Notes under the pieces: generated by a model
Seen by the model: the letters and a program-made list of their open reading frames with translations, nothing else
Database searches by the model: none
Told to the model about the DNA's origin: nothing
Program-made: the position numbers and the translations under genes
From: JAHBVL01 sp964461025
GTDB lineage: Bacteria; Chloroflexota; Chloroflexia; Thermomicrobiales; UBA6265
Length of the DNA: 64,000 nt
Assembly: GCA_964461025.1 (NCBI GenBank)
Contig: CAYWSE010000009.1
Span: 1-64,000 of the forward strand
Reading direction: 5' to 3'
Shown: positions 45,061-54,653 of the stretch, one piece after another
How the letters are laid out: each line of letters starts with the position of its first letter
Position numbering within the stretch: position 1 is the stretch's first letter

Positions 45061-45942
45061 ATGGTCGTCGATGTCCATACCCATACGCCGCGCTATCGGG
45101 AGCCGGTGGCGGCCGAAGACGATGTGCTCAACGCGATGTGGCGTCCGGATCAGGCCAAGTCGATCAAGCCATGCTGGGCAGATCACGCCGAAGCGATGAA
45201 AGCGGTCGACAAAGCGATCGTTTTCAACATTGCCGCCGATCCCCGCAAGCCGTTCGAAGATCTCGGCGGCGGACAGTACCCGACGCCGGAGCTGAACGAC
45301 GACACCGCCGCCTTTGTCCAGGCTCACTCGGACAAGCTCCTCGGGTTCCTGTCGATTCATCCTCACCAAACGAACGTCTTGGAAGAAATCGAAAGGGGCA
45401 CGCAGGATCTTGGTCTCGTCGGCATCAAGGTCGGGCCGAATTACCAGAACTTCGATCCGGTCGGACCGGAAGCATTCGCCGTCTACAAACGCGCCGAGGA
45501 GCTGGGACTGCCGATGCTCTTCCATCAGGGCACGTCGCCGGTCCGCTTTGCCGATCTCGATTTCGCGCATCCCCGCCATATGGACCGTATCGCTACGGCG
45601 TTTCCGGAATTGCGGGTCGTCATGGCCCACATCGGTCATCCCTGGCAAATCGACTGCATCGTCGTCATCCGCAAGCACCCGAACATCTATGCCGACATCT
45701 CCGCCAACTTCTACCGTCCCTGGTCGTACTACAACGCATTTCGGCTGGCCACCGAGTGGGGCGTACTGCCCAAGTTGCTGTTCGGATCGGATTTCCCCGT
45801 CGCCACACCGCAGGAAACGATGGACGCGCTCTGGAAGGTCAATGACGTCATCCAGGGAACGAACTTGCCTCCGGTGCCAATCGACGAACTCGAGAAAATC
45901 CTGCACCGCGACAGCCTGTCGCTGCTGGGATTGGAGCACTAG
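45061..45942 (+). CDS. Amidohydrolase-family (TIM barrel) hydrolase, copy 2
   Basis: A 293-residue paralogue of the preceding gene, collinear and without gaps through most of the chain (VDVHTHTPRYR, GIKVGPNYQNFDPVGPEAFA, MDRIATAFP, GHPWQI). All metal-ligand motifs are kept, so both copies should be active. Differences cluster in the segments after residue 20 and 60-80, which may tune substrate choice or allow a hetero-oligomer. AGGAGAAAG precedes the ATG. Confidence 0.88.
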   Translation: MVVDVHTHTPRYREPVAAEDDVLNAMWRPDQAKSIKPCWADHAEAMKAVDKAIVFNIAADPRKPFEDLGGGQYPTPELNDDTAAFVQAHSDKLLGFLSIHPHQTNVLEEIERGTQDLGLVGIKVGPNYQNFDPVGPEAFAVYKRAEELGLPMLFHQGTSPVRFADLDFAHPRHMDRIATAFPELRVVMAHIGHPWQIDCIVVIRKHPNIYADISANFYRPWSYYNAFRLATEWGVLPKLLFGSDFPVATPQETMDALWKVNDVIQGTNLPPVPIDELEKILHRDSLSLLGLEH

Positions 45943-46062
45943 GAGCAAACATGTTGGTGACATGAGGAGGTGATGCGCGACGACCGAGTTCGGATAGCTG
46001 AGGATTTTTGTCCTGGGGTGGTCGTGGACCACAGCGATCAATCAGTCAACGGGAGGAACACG

Positions 46063-47655
46063 ATGTCAGATCAGGTTCAGAACACCATCGCTCGACTGAC
46101 CAGAGTGGAGCTCGATCGCCGGCAGCTGCTGAAAGGCGCCCTGGCGACAGGCGCGGCATTGCCGATCGCCGTCACGCTCGATGGCTCTACGGTCTACGCC
46201 CAGGCAGGCGAGGATGGCGGCACCCTCATCTTCAACAACCTGAACAATCCCTCCGGGCTCGATCCCCATATCGCCGGCGCCGTCGTCTCTTGGTTCCTGC
46301 TCGACAACATGTTCGATCGGCTCATGCGCCTCGATCCAGCGACCAGCGAGCCCGTTCCCTCGCTCGCCGAAAGCTACGAGGTTTCCGACGACGGTCTCGT
46401 ATACACCTTCACACTCCGGCCCGGCGTGTCGTTCACCAATGGCCGTGAGATGACCTCGGCGGATGTCAAATACAGCTTCGAACGCATCCTTGATCCGGAC
46501 GTTCCTGCAGTTGCCAAGGGCTACTTCAATCAGCTCGCCTCGATCGACACACCCGACGATCTGACTGTCGTGCTGAATTACAGCGAGCCGTTCGCTCCAC
46601 TGCTGCTGGCGCTCTGCCGGCTGGAAACTGCGATCGTGCCGCAGGAGGCAGTGGAAGACGCCGAAACCTGGGAGCAATTCCCAACTGGTTCGGGTCCGTA
46701 CATCCTGGAAAGCAATGTGAAGGATCAGATGGCCGTGCTGGTCCGCAATGAAGCGTATTGGGAGGAAGGTCTGCCGCTTCTGGCCAGGATCGAGCACCGG
46801 ATCATACCTCAGGCGGAGACCGCGCTCGCCAATATCCGTACCGGTGACATCCACGCGACGGAAGTGCAGGCGAAGGATCTCGAGTCGCTTGCCGACGCCG
46901 ACGGCGTTTCTCCGCAGCTCATCACGTCGGCAAACTGGCCTCATCTGTCGATGAATACCCAGGTTGCCCCGTTCGACAACCTGCAGGTTCGCCAGGCGGT
47001 GCGGGTCGGCTTCAATCGCGACGACATCCTGCAGGCGTCCTTCTTCAACACCGGCATCGTCAGCAACACGATGCTGCCGGAAGGCAATCCCTTCCGCGCC
47101 AATCCGGAAGGCTGGGACTACGATCCCGAACGCGCGAAGCAACTCCTGTCCGAGGCCGGATTTGCGGATGGCTTCTCCGCGACGATGCGCATCATCAACA
47201 GCACGCCTTGGGCGGCGTCGGCGGCGCAGATCGTTCAGGCGTACCTGAGCGAGCTGAACATCAACATCGAGATCGAGCCGATCGAGTCGACAACCTGGTT
47301 CAGCGAAGTTTTCACGAACAGCGAATTCGAGATGACCATGGTCGCGCATACCAGCAAAGTCGATCCCGATCTCTCGATGCTTGATATTCTCCACTCGGGC
47401 GAGTTGGGAACAAAGAACTACACGCAATTCAGCGACCCGGAAATGGACGAATTGCTCGACCGTGGCCGTGTTGCGCTCGATGCCGAAGAACGGATGCAGA
47501 TCTATGCTGACGCTCAGGCGATCTTTGCCGAACGATCCGGGTACGTGGTGCTGAACCTGCAAGAGCAGGTCTACGCGTTGCGCGACAATGTGAATGACTT
47601 CACATTGCTGCCCTGGTCAGAGCTGCGCTGGAAGAACACGAGCCTCAGCGCCTGA
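46063..47655 (+). CDS. ABC transporter substrate-binding protein, family 5 (peptide/opine type)
   Basis: A 530-residue SBP_bac_5 protein with a Tat leader (twin Arg19-Arg20, LLKGALATG) and the family's LAESYEVSDDGLVYTFTLRPGV. It binds a peptide-like or other ligand outside the membrane and hands it to the two permeases that follow. ATG 46063 with GGGAGGA upstream is chosen; the frame extends to 45970. A small hairpin GTGGTC-GTG-GACCAC (46018-46032) lies in the leader. Context suggests a sugar acid or glycoside ligand rather than peptide. Confidence 0.92.
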   Translation: MSDQVQNTIARLTRVELDRRQLLKGALATGAALPIAVTLDGSTVYAQAGEDGGTLIFNNLNNPSGLDPHIAGAVVSWFLLDNMFDRLMRLDPATSEPVPSLAESYEVSDDGLVYTFTLRPGVSFTNGREMTSADVKYSFERILDPDVPAVAKGYFNQLASIDTPDDLTVVLNYSEPFAPLLLALCRLETAIVPQEAVEDAETWEQFPTGSGPYILESNVKDQMAVLVRNEAYWEEGLPLLARIEHRIIPQAETALANIRTGDIHATEVQAKDLESLADADGVSPQLITSANWPHLSMNTQVAPFDNLQVRQAVRVGFNRDDILQASFFNTGIVSNTMLPEGNPFRANPEGWDYDPERAKQLLSEAGFADGFSATMRIINSTPWAASAAQIVQAYLSELNINIEIEPIESTTWFSEVFTNSEFEMTMVAHTSKVDPDLSMLDILHSGELGTKNYTQFSDPEMDELLDRGRVALDAEERMQIYADAQAIFAERSGYVVLNLQEQVYALRDNVNDFTLLPWSELRWKNTSLSA

Positions 47656-47694
47656 ATTTCGTAGGCGCAACCGGCGGGGAAGAGGAGTCGTGGA

Positions 47695-48639
47695 ATGCTG
47701 AGATATCTCGTTCGGCGGCTCTTCTTCTCCGTTATTGTGATTGGCGGCGTGGCGACACTGGCGTTCGCGCTCCTGCACCTGATTCCCGGCGACCCGGTAG
47801 ACGCCATCCTGGGTGTGGAAGCGAATCCCGACACCCGCGCGGCACTGGCCAGCGAGCTTGGTCTCGACGACCCAGTGATTGTCCAGTACGGCAACTGGTG
47901 GAAGGGTGTATTGCAGGGCGATCTTGGCGAGTCGGTGATGACCGGTCAACCTGTCGGTGAGCTGATTCGCCAGCGACTCCCGGCCACCATCCCGCTTGCC
48001 ATGATTTCGATGTTGATCGCTATCTCCATAGCCGTACCTGCCGGCGTTCTGTCGGCGATCAAGCGGAACACCTGGATCGATGGGCTGGTCTCGACGATCG
48101 CGTTCGCCGGGTTGTCGATCCCCGGTTTCTGGCTGGGAACACTCCTGATCCTCTTTTTCGCGGTTCGCTGGCAATGGTTTCCGCCGGGGGGGTATGTCAG
48201 TGTCCTCGACGACCCGATCGATGGCATCCGCCACCTGATTCTGCCCGCCATTGCCCTTGGCACGACCTTCGCCGCCGTTCTCACCCGGATGATCCGGTCG
48301 AGTCTGCTGGAAGTGCTCGGTCGCGATTACATTCGTACGGCGCGAGCGAAAGGGCAGTCCGAATCACGCATTCTCATACGCCATGCGTTGCGCAATGCCC
48401 TCATTCCAGCCGTGACGATCGTTGGCGTGCAGGCGGGCTTTCTGCTCAGCGGCGCGCTTGTGATCGAGCAGATTTTCTCGTTGCCAGGGATCGGCAGGTT
48501 GACGGTGCAGGCGGTGCTCGACCGCGATTTCCCAGTGCTGCAAGGGTGCATCATCGTCATCGCCACGATTTTCGTCGTCGCCAATCTCATCACCGACCTT
48601 ATCTACGTCTTTCTCGACCCACGGATCAGCTATGGCTGA
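47695..48639 (+). CDS. ABC transporter permease, DppB type
   Basis: A 314-residue membrane protein with the N-terminal LRYLVRRLFFSVIVI helix and the EAA-loop RAKGQSESRILIRHALRNA typical of DppB/OppB permeases. It forms half of the import channel for the ligand of the preceding binding protein. GAGGAG precedes the ATG. It overlaps the next permease by eight bases. No ATPase subunit genes are found in the window. Confidence 0.94.
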   Translation: MLRYLVRRLFFSVIVIGGVATLAFALLHLIPGDPVDAILGVEANPDTRAALASELGLDDPVIVQYGNWWKGVLQGDLGESVMTGQPVGELIRQRLPATIPLAMISMLIAISIAVPAGVLSAIKRNTWIDGLVSTIAFAGLSIPGFWLGTLLILFFAVRWQWFPPGGYVSVLDDPIDGIRHLILPAIALGTTFAAVLTRMIRSSLLEVLGRDYIRTARAKGQSESRILIRHALRNALIPAVTIVGVQAGFLLSGALVIEQIFSLPGIGRLTVQAVLDRDFPVLQGCIIVIATIFVVANLITDLIYVFLDPRISYG

Positions 48640-49555
48640 GTTGCCGGGGATTGAGGACCGACGACGCCAGACATTGACCGGCTCCCTCTCGGTCAGCGAC
48701 GCACATGCGCCGGAACGGTTCTCCCGTGTCCGGGCCGCATTCAAACGGCTGCGACGCAACCGCATGGCGTTCGGCGGGCTGATCGTCCTGGTGATCGCGG
48801 GTCTCGCTGCGTTGCTGGCTCCGGCGATTGCTCCGTACAGCCCCAAATCGATCGCGGTCATCGATGCACTGCAAGGCCCGAGCAGCGAGCACCTGATGGG
48901 CACGGACAACCTGGGGCGCGATCAGTTCAGCCGGATTCTCTACGGCATCAGGATGTCGGCCATCATCGCGCTGATCTCTGTGTCAGTGGCCGGACTGATT
49001 GGGATCATGCTTGGGCTGATCAGCGGTTTCTTCGGCGGGAAGATCGATGAGATCATCATGCGGGCGATGGATATCCTCTACGCCTTTCCCGACCTTCTCC
49101 TCGCGCTGGCGCTCGTTGCCACCTTCGGCACCGGACTGACTGGTCTGGTGATCGCCATCGCCATTGGCCGGATTCCCGGATTCGCCCGGATCACGCGCGG
49201 AACGGTGCTCTCGATCCGGGAGAACGAATACGTCACGGCAGCTCGAACCGTTGGTCTACCCGACTGGAGAATCATTCTCCTGCACATTCTGCCCAACGGT
49301 CTGGCGCCAATTATTGTGATGCTGAGCGTCAGTCTTGCCCTGGCGATTCTCGTGGAAGCAAGCCTCAGCTTTCTCGGTCTGGGGATCCAGCCGCCTACCC
49401 CGAGTCTGGGCGGCTTACTGAAAGACTCGCTCGGGTTTATGGACATGGCTCCCTGGATGGCGGTCTTTCCCGGACTGACCATCGCGCTCATCATTTTTTC
49501 GCTCAATCTGCTCGGTGATGGGTTGCGCGACGTTCTCGATCCAAATCTCAGATAA
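48632..49555 (+). CDS. ABC transporter permease, DppC type
   Basis: A 307-residue partner permease. The HLMGTDNLGRDQFSRILYGIR segment and the coupling loop ARTVGLPDWRIILLHILPN are DppC/OppC hallmarks. It has a cytoplasmic N-terminal extension of about 40 residues before the first helix. Translation is probably coupled to DppB. The ATPases must be shared from elsewhere in the genome. Confidence 0.94.
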   Translation: MAELPGIEDRRRQTLTGSLSVSDAHAPERFSRVRAAFKRLRRNRMAFGGLIVLVIAGLAALLAPAIAPYSPKSIAVIDALQGPSSEHLMGTDNLGRDQFSRILYGIRMSAIIALISVSVAGLIGIMLGLISGFFGGKIDEIIMRAMDILYAFPDLLLALALVATFGTGLTGLVIAIAIGRIPGFARITRGTVLSIRENEYVTAARTVGLPDWRIILLHILPNGLAPIIVMLSVSLALAILVEASLSFLGLGIQPPTPSLGGLLKDSLGFMDMAPWMAVFPGLTIALIIFSLNLLGDGLRDVLDPNLR

Positions 49556-49648
49556 GCCGCGGCTCGCCAGAATTCGGAAATCAGCAGGCGCTCAATACCG
49601 GCTGATCGTGTGCTTGCTTACATTGCATATGGCGATTTCTTCCAATTC

Positions 49649-49676
49649 TTGACCCGGAGATGGTAAGCATTGTACA
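49649..49676 (+). promoter_or_regulatory. Possible promoter of the sugar ABC operon
   Basis: TTGACC (49649-49654), 16 bases, TGTACA (49671-49676). The -10 is poor. It is listed because a new transport operon starts after a 252-base gap here. Confidence 0.35.
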
Positions 49677-49807
49677 AACGTGGCAGTCGTCACAACGCAT
49701 CCAGGCCGGGTTGTTCGCGGCCCATAGCGGGATCCGCACTTGTGTCTGGGTTTCTGACGACAATCCGCTGGACAGCTGTGTCCAGTGACGCTCACGAGGA
49801 GGTGTCC

Positions 49808-51136
49808 GTGTTCACGCGAGACTCGAAAGAACTCAATGATCTTGTCGCAGGCCTTCGAACGGGACGTATTACACGACGTGATGCGCTGAAGCGAGCGGCA
49901 GCGCTCGGACTGTCTGTTCCAGCATTGAGCATGGCCATGAAGATGGGCACAGCTTCCGCCCAATCCGGGAGCCTGGAGATCTTCTCCTGGTGGACGTCGC
50001 CTGGCGAGGCGCCAGCGCTCGAGTCGCTCTTCGATTCATATCTGGCGCTGTACCCGGATGTCGAAATCGTCAATGCCGCGATCGCCGGAGGCGGCGGTGG
50101 ACCGGCTCAGGCGGTACTTCAGACCCGTCTGCAGGGCGGCAACCCGCCAGATTCGTGGCAGACGCATATCGGCCGTGAGCTTTTCGACGGCTACGTCAAC
50201 GCTGGCTTCACCGAACCGATCAACGATCTCTACGAGTCGGAAGGCTGGCTGGAAGCATTCCCGCCGGCGCTTGTTGACGGTGTGACAGTCGATGGCAATC
50301 AGTATGCGGTGGGAGTTGGCGTGCACCGCGGCAACGGCTACTGGTACAACAGGGAAGTCCTGGCCGCGGCCGGCGTGGAAGTCGGTGAGACACTCTCGTT
50401 CGATGAGTTCGTCGCCGCCGCCGATGCCGTTGCCGCGACCGGTGTGCCGGCCGTTGCGCTCGGCAGCGCAGACGCTTTTGTCGCTGCCCAGTATTTCGAG
50501 AACGAGCTGATCAGCGCGGTCGGTCCGGAGAACTATCCCAAGTATTTCTCCGGTGAGCTGGCCTGGGACGATGATGGAGCTCGCGCCGCGGCGACAAACT
50601 TCGCCAAAGCGCTGGAGTACATCAATGAAGACCACTCAGCTCTGCCATGGAGTGACGCGGTGGCGATGGTTATCGAGGGCCGGGCGGCATTCAACTCAAT
50701 GGGCGACTGGGCCTATGGCGAAGTCGTGGCCAAGGAAGCGCAGGATGTTGTCGGCTGGGTCAGCCACCCGGGCACCGCTGGGTCGTTTGTGCTCGTCGTC
50801 GACTGCTTCACGCTGCCGGTCGGCGCCCCGAATGCCGAGAACGCCGCGAACTGGTTGAAGGTGATCGGCTCGAAAGACGCCCAGGAAGCATTCAATCCGC
50901 TCAAGGGATCGATCCCGGCCCGGCTCGATGCCGATCTCTCCGGCTTTTCCGACTATCACCAGTGGTCCGGCGCCTCCTTTGCCTCGGACGCACTGTTGAA
51001 CTCAGTCGCACATGGTCAGGCAGCCTCGCCGGCATTCAAGCAGGCGCTGTATGACGCAGCGATTGGATTCCTTGTCAGCAAGGATGTCGATACGTTCGTC
51101 ATGACGCTTGTTGACGCACAGTCAGCTGAAGGCTAG
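49808..51136 (+). CDS. Sugar ABC transporter substrate-binding protein
   Basis: A 442-residue family 1 carbohydrate-binding protein. The leader has a twin-arginine (ITRRDALKRAAALGLS) and an AQ cleavage site; the mature part begins LEIFSWWTSPGEAPAL and has GGNPPDSWQTHIG and MGDWAYGEV, typical for monosaccharide or glucoside binders. GTG 49808 lies just after GAGGAGG; the frame opens at 49670. It is followed by a strong palindrome and two permeases. Confidence 0.92.
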   Translation: MFTRDSKELNDLVAGLRTGRITRRDALKRAAALGLSVPALSMAMKMGTASAQSGSLEIFSWWTSPGEAPALESLFDSYLALYPDVEIVNAAIAGGGGGPAQAVLQTRLQGGNPPDSWQTHIGRELFDGYVNAGFTEPINDLYESEGWLEAFPPALVDGVTVDGNQYAVGVGVHRGNGYWYNREVLAAAGVEVGETLSFDEFVAAADAVAATGVPAVALGSADAFVAAQYFENELISAVGPENYPKYFSGELAWDDDGARAAATNFAKALEYINEDHSALPWSDAVAMVIEGRAAFNSMGDWAYGEVVAKEAQDVVGWVSHPGTAGSFVLVVDCFTLPVGAPNAENAANWLKVIGSKDAQEAFNPLKGSIPARLDADLSGFSDYHQWSGASFASDALLNSVAHGQAASPAFKQALYDAAIGFLVSKDVDTFVMTLVDAQSAEG

Positions 51137-51164
51137 GCAACACTCGCGTCTCTCGAACAGAATC

Positions 51165-51194
51165 GGGACGAGCGAACCATGGTTCGCTCGTCCC
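51165..51194. repeat. Perfect 30-bp palindrome between binding protein and permease
   Basis: GGGACGAGCGAACCA / TGGTTCGCTCGTCCC, 15 bp each side with no gap. It lies 28 bases after the binding protein stop and 31 before the permease start, and lacks a U tract. This position fits a hairpin that protects the upstream mRNA and lowers permease expression, or a protein-binding site. Confidence 0.8.
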
Positions 51195-51225
51195 TGTATG
51201 CTGGGCACGACACCATGGAGCTGGC

Positions 51226-52254
51226 ATGGCGACATTGACGACAACCGCAAGTGAGACAGCACAGCGAGCTGAAGCAGCGCGTGCTGGGCGGTTCTCATTC
51301 TCGCGATTGCTGTCGCCCGCGCTGATGGCTCCATCATTCATTGCGATTCTTATCTTCGTCTATGGATTTATCGGCTTCACGTTCTGGGTGTCAATTTCGA
51401 ATTGGCGCACGAACAGGCGCGACCTCTCGCTGAAGACCCCAATTTATGGCGTCTATCAGGATTTGCTGAATCAATCGCGTTTTCAGATCGATCTTCGCAA
51501 CACATTTGTCTTCACCATCATTTTTCTCATTCTGGCGGTCGTGTTTGGGCTTGGTCTGGCTATTCTGCTCGACCGGCATGTTCCCGCCAGTGGCTTTTTT
51601 CGCAGTGTCTTTCTCTTTCCCTATGCGTTGTCATTCATCACGACTGGTGTCGCCTGGCGCTGGATTTTCAATCCGACCACCGGCATTAACATCCTCATCG
51701 AAAATCTCGGAATCAATACCGTGCTTGGCTGGTTTGGGCTGGGACCATTCGCACCCGGCTGGATCACCGATCCGAGTGTCTGGGGAGATTTGCGGAACTG
51801 GTTGCCCTTTCTCGATGGCATCAAGATCCAGCTCGGCATTCCGGCGGCGATGATTCCCGTCACGATCGCCGCTGCCTGGCAGCTCTCCGGGTTCGCAATG
51901 GCGATGTATCTTGCCGGTATGGGCATGATCTCGAATGAGGTGAGAGAAGCGGCGTCGCTCGACGGTGCATCCTCGTGGCGCCTCTACAAGGATGTCGTCG
52001 TTCCGTTGCTCAAACCGATTACGGTCAGCATCCTGATCATTCTCGGTCACGTTTCGCTCAAGATTTTTGACCTGATCTATGCGATGAGCGGCAAGGGGCC
52101 TGGTTTCGCTACCGACGTGCCCGGCATTTTCGTGTTCGACAAGATGTTCGGCGCCCAGCAATACAACCTCGGCGCGGCGGCGTCGATCGTCATGCTGATT
52201 CTTGTTTCGATCGTCATCGTGCCCTATCTGGCTCGTCAGCTGAAGGACCTGTAA
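51226..52254 (+). CDS. Sugar ABC transporter permease, MalF type
   Basis: A 342-residue membrane protein with the binding-protein-dependent transport domain and coupling loop EVREAASLDGASSWRLYKDVVVPLL, the MalF/UgpA type. It starts 31 bases after the palindrome, with GGAGC before the ATG. It pairs with the MalG-type permease two bases downstream. Confidence 0.94.
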   Translation: MATLTTTASETAQRAEAARAGRFSFSRLLSPALMAPSFIAILIFVYGFIGFTFWVSISNWRTNRRDLSLKTPIYGVYQDLLNQSRFQIDLRNTFVFTIIFLILAVVFGLGLAILLDRHVPASGFFRSVFLFPYALSFITTGVAWRWIFNPTTGINILIENLGINTVLGWFGLGPFAPGWITDPSVWGDLRNWLPFLDGIKIQLGIPAAMIPVTIAAAWQLSGFAMAMYLAGMGMISNEVREAASLDGASSWRLYKDVVVPLLKPITVSILIILGHVSLKIFDLIYAMSGKGPGFATDVPGIFVFDKMFGAQQYNLGAAASIVMLILVSIVIVPYLARQLKDL

Positions 52255-52256
52255 CG

Positions 52257-53120
52257 ATGGCGATTTCCGCACCTCCGCATTCTGGGGGATCACCACGATC
52301 GAGCCGGGGATGGGGTTTCTACCTGATCATCGGCGCACTGATCCTGGCGACCCTCTTCTATCTGATGCCTCTCTACGTCATGTTCGTCAACGGAATGAAG
52401 GACAAGTCCTACATGTCGCTCACCGACATGTGGAAGCTGCCTGAAGATCTCAGCGCATCGGGTTTCCGCATCGCCTGGGATGCCCTGAAGCCGAACATGA
52501 TCAACAGTTTCAAAATTGCCATTCCTGCCACGATTATCTCCTCGCTGCTCGGAGCAATGAATGGCTATCTTTTTTCGAAATGGAAGTTCCGCGGATCGGA
52601 CATCGTGTTCACGCTGATCCTCTTCGGCATGTTCATCCCATACCAGAGCATCCTCGTCCCGCTCATTCAGACCTTGCAGCAAGTCAATCTCTATGGCAAG
52701 TGGTATGGGCTCGTGCTAGTCCACGTGATCTACGGCATCCCGATTACGTCGCTCATTTTCCGCAACTATTTCGCCAATGTGCCGAACGAGCTTGTCGAAG
52801 CCGCACGCATCGATGGCTCCGGGCTCTTCGGCATTTTCTGGCAAATCATGTTGCCCCTTTCGGCGCCGGCGTTTGTCGTGGTCGGCATCTTCCAGTTCAC
52901 GAACATCTGGAACGACTTCCTGTTCGGTGTGACGGTTGTCTTCAATCCTGCCGATCAGCCGGTGACGGTCGCGCTGAACAACCTCTCCGGTACGACATCA
53001 GTCGACTGGACTGCCGTGATGGGCGGCGCCATGCTGGCCGCCTTGCCCACGATGATCGTCTATGTGCTTCTCGGGCGATACTTCATCAGGGGACTCCTGT
53101 CTGGTTCGCTTAAGGGATAG
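52257..53120 (+). CDS. Sugar ABC transporter permease, MalG type
   Basis: A 287-residue MalG/UgpE-type permease with the coupling loop VPNELVEAARIDGSGLFGIFWQIMLP. Together with the preceding MalF type it forms the sugar channel. AAGGA lies before its ATG, within the end of the previous gene. The MalK-type ATPase is not encoded nearby. Confidence 0.94.
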   Translation: MAISAPPHSGGSPRSSRGWGFYLIIGALILATLFYLMPLYVMFVNGMKDKSYMSLTDMWKLPEDLSASGFRIAWDALKPNMINSFKIAIPATIISSLLGAMNGYLFSKWKFRGSDIVFTLILFGMFIPYQSILVPLIQTLQQVNLYGKWYGLVLVHVIYGIPITSLIFRNYFANVPNELVEAARIDGSGLFGIFWQIMLPLSAPAFVVVGIFQFTNIWNDFLFGVTVVFNPADQPVTVALNNLSGTTSVDWTAVMGGAMLAALPTMIVYVLLGRYFIRGLLSGSLKG

Positions 53121-53123
53121 CTC

Positions 53124-54653
53124 GTGACGTCGTTCGACATCATCATCGTTGGGACTGGGGCCGGCGGCGGCACCATGGCTCGCGCGCTCGCGGGTTCTGG
53201 CGCCAGCGTACTGGTGCTAGAGCGTGGCGAGTATCTGCCGCAGGAACCGGAGAACTGGAGCCCGCATGCGGTCTTTGCCGAAAACCGCTACAAAGCCCGG
53301 GAGATCTGGGAGGATCAGAAAGGTCGCGCCTTCAGTCCCGGTATTCACTATTGGGTTGGCGGCAACACCAAGGTTTATGGAGCCGTTCTGCACCGTCTCA
53401 GGGCTGAAGACTTCGGAGCTATCGAACACGAAGGGGGCACGTCGCCAGCCTGGCCGATCTCATACGACGACCTCGAGCCTTACTACCGGGTAGCCGAGAA
53501 GTGGTACTTGGCACATGGCGAGGCCGGGATCGACCCCACTGAGCCGTGGCGTTCGTCGCCTTTTCCGAATCCTCCCATTCCGCACGACCCGTACATGTCG
53601 GGTCTGGCCGACGATATGCGGCATATTGGCCTCAATCCCTATCCGCTTCCAGTTGGGCTCGATTACGGAGCAAGCGGCAGGTGCATCCGTTGCCGAACCT
53701 GCGACGCCTTTCCCTGTCAGGCCGGCGCCAAAGCGGATGGGCAGACATGTGGCATCGAACCGGCGCTGGCGGATCCAAACATCACGCTCTGGACTGGTTC
53801 CAAAGCGACCCGGCTGATCGGTAGTGAAAACGGCCGACGCGTCTCAGGCGTTGAAGTCGAGCGACACGGTGAGCGTCTGACGGTGTCAGCCGGAATTGTT
53901 GTCGTGGCCTGTGGAGCGGTGAATTCGGCGGCATTGCTCCTGGCGTCGCAGCCCAACGGTCTGGCCAACAGCTCCGGGATGGTCGGCCGCAATTACATGG
54001 TCCACAACAATGCGGTGCTTGTGGCGGTGCATCCGATGAAGGTGAACGACACCGTGGTCCAGAAGTCGTTCGCGATCAATGACTTCTATTTCCGCGGTCC
54101 CGGGTTTCCATGGCCAATGGGCAATTTGCAACCTGTCGGCAAAGTGCAGCCAGCCATGCTGCAAAGCGATCTGAAGCGTGTTCCGGCCCGGTTCCTCGCT
54201 CAGATCGCGGCCAGAAGCACCGATTGGTGGGTGATGTCTGAAGACCTGCCCGATCCGGAGAACCGCGTCACGCTTACGTCTAGTGGCGGCATCCGCATAA
54301 GCTGGAAACCGACGAATACGGCTGCTCACCAACAGTTCGTAAAGACGTCGAAAGAGCTTTTCCGCGAACTGGGATACCCGCTTGTGGTGACCAAAACGAT
54401 GGGCATCGAAACGAACTCTCACCAGGTCGGCACTCTGCGCATGGGACTCAATCCTGCCGCCTCGGTGCTCGATCCGTGGTGCCGGACGCATGACATTGAA
54501 AACCTGTACGTGGTCGATGCGTCATTCTTCCCATCGTCGACCGCCGTGAATCCAGCGCTGACGATCGTGGCCCAGTCGATTCGGGTCGGCGAGCACATTG
54601 GTGGTGTTCGTCATGCGCGAACCGCTTCCTCTTCCACGTCGGCAGTCTCATGA
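53124..54653 (+). CDS. GMC-family oxidoreductase with Cys cluster
   Basis: A 509-residue flavoprotein with FAD loop GTGAGGGTMA (10-19) and the active-site pair His433 (SHQVGTLRMG) and Asn476 (NPALT). Between 187 and 209 it has a compact CIRCRTCDAFPC...C arrangement (Cys187, 190, 193, 198, 209), suggesting a metal or Fe-S site. It starts at GTG three bases after the permease stop, so it is part of the sugar uptake operon, and is a candidate sugar or glycoside dehydrogenase. The following UbiA-type gene overlaps it by four bases (ATGA). Confidence 0.9.
   Translation: MTSFDIIIVGTGAGGGTMARALAGSGASVLVLERGEYLPQEPENWSPHAVFAENRYKAREIWEDQKGRAFSPGIHYWVGGNTKVYGAVLHRLRAEDFGAIEHEGGTSPAWPISYDDLEPYYRVAEKWYLAHGEAGIDPTEPWRSSPFPNPPIPHDPYMSGLADDMRHIGLNPYPLPVGLDYGASGRCIRCRTCDAFPCQAGAKADGQTCGIEPALADPNITLWTGSKATRLIGSENGRRVSGVEVERHGERLTVSAGIVVVACGAVNSAALLLASQPNGLANSSGMVGRNYMVHNNAVLVAVHPMKVNDTVVQKSFAINDFYFRGPGFPWPMGNLQPVGKVQPAMLQSDLKRVPARFLAQIAARSTDWWVMSEDLPDPENRVTLTSSGGIRISWKPTNTAAHQQFVKTSKELFRELGYPLVVTKTMGIETNSHQVGTLRMGLNPAASVLDPWCRTHDIENLYVVDASFFPSSTAVNPALTIVAQSIRVGEHIGGVRHARTASSSTSAVS

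Noticed and set aside
45970..46062. 31-codon extension of the family 5 binding protein
   Set aside because: The Tat leader is complete from 46063, which has a well spaced GGGAGGA; upstream GAGGAG is too close to the GTG/ATG to serve.
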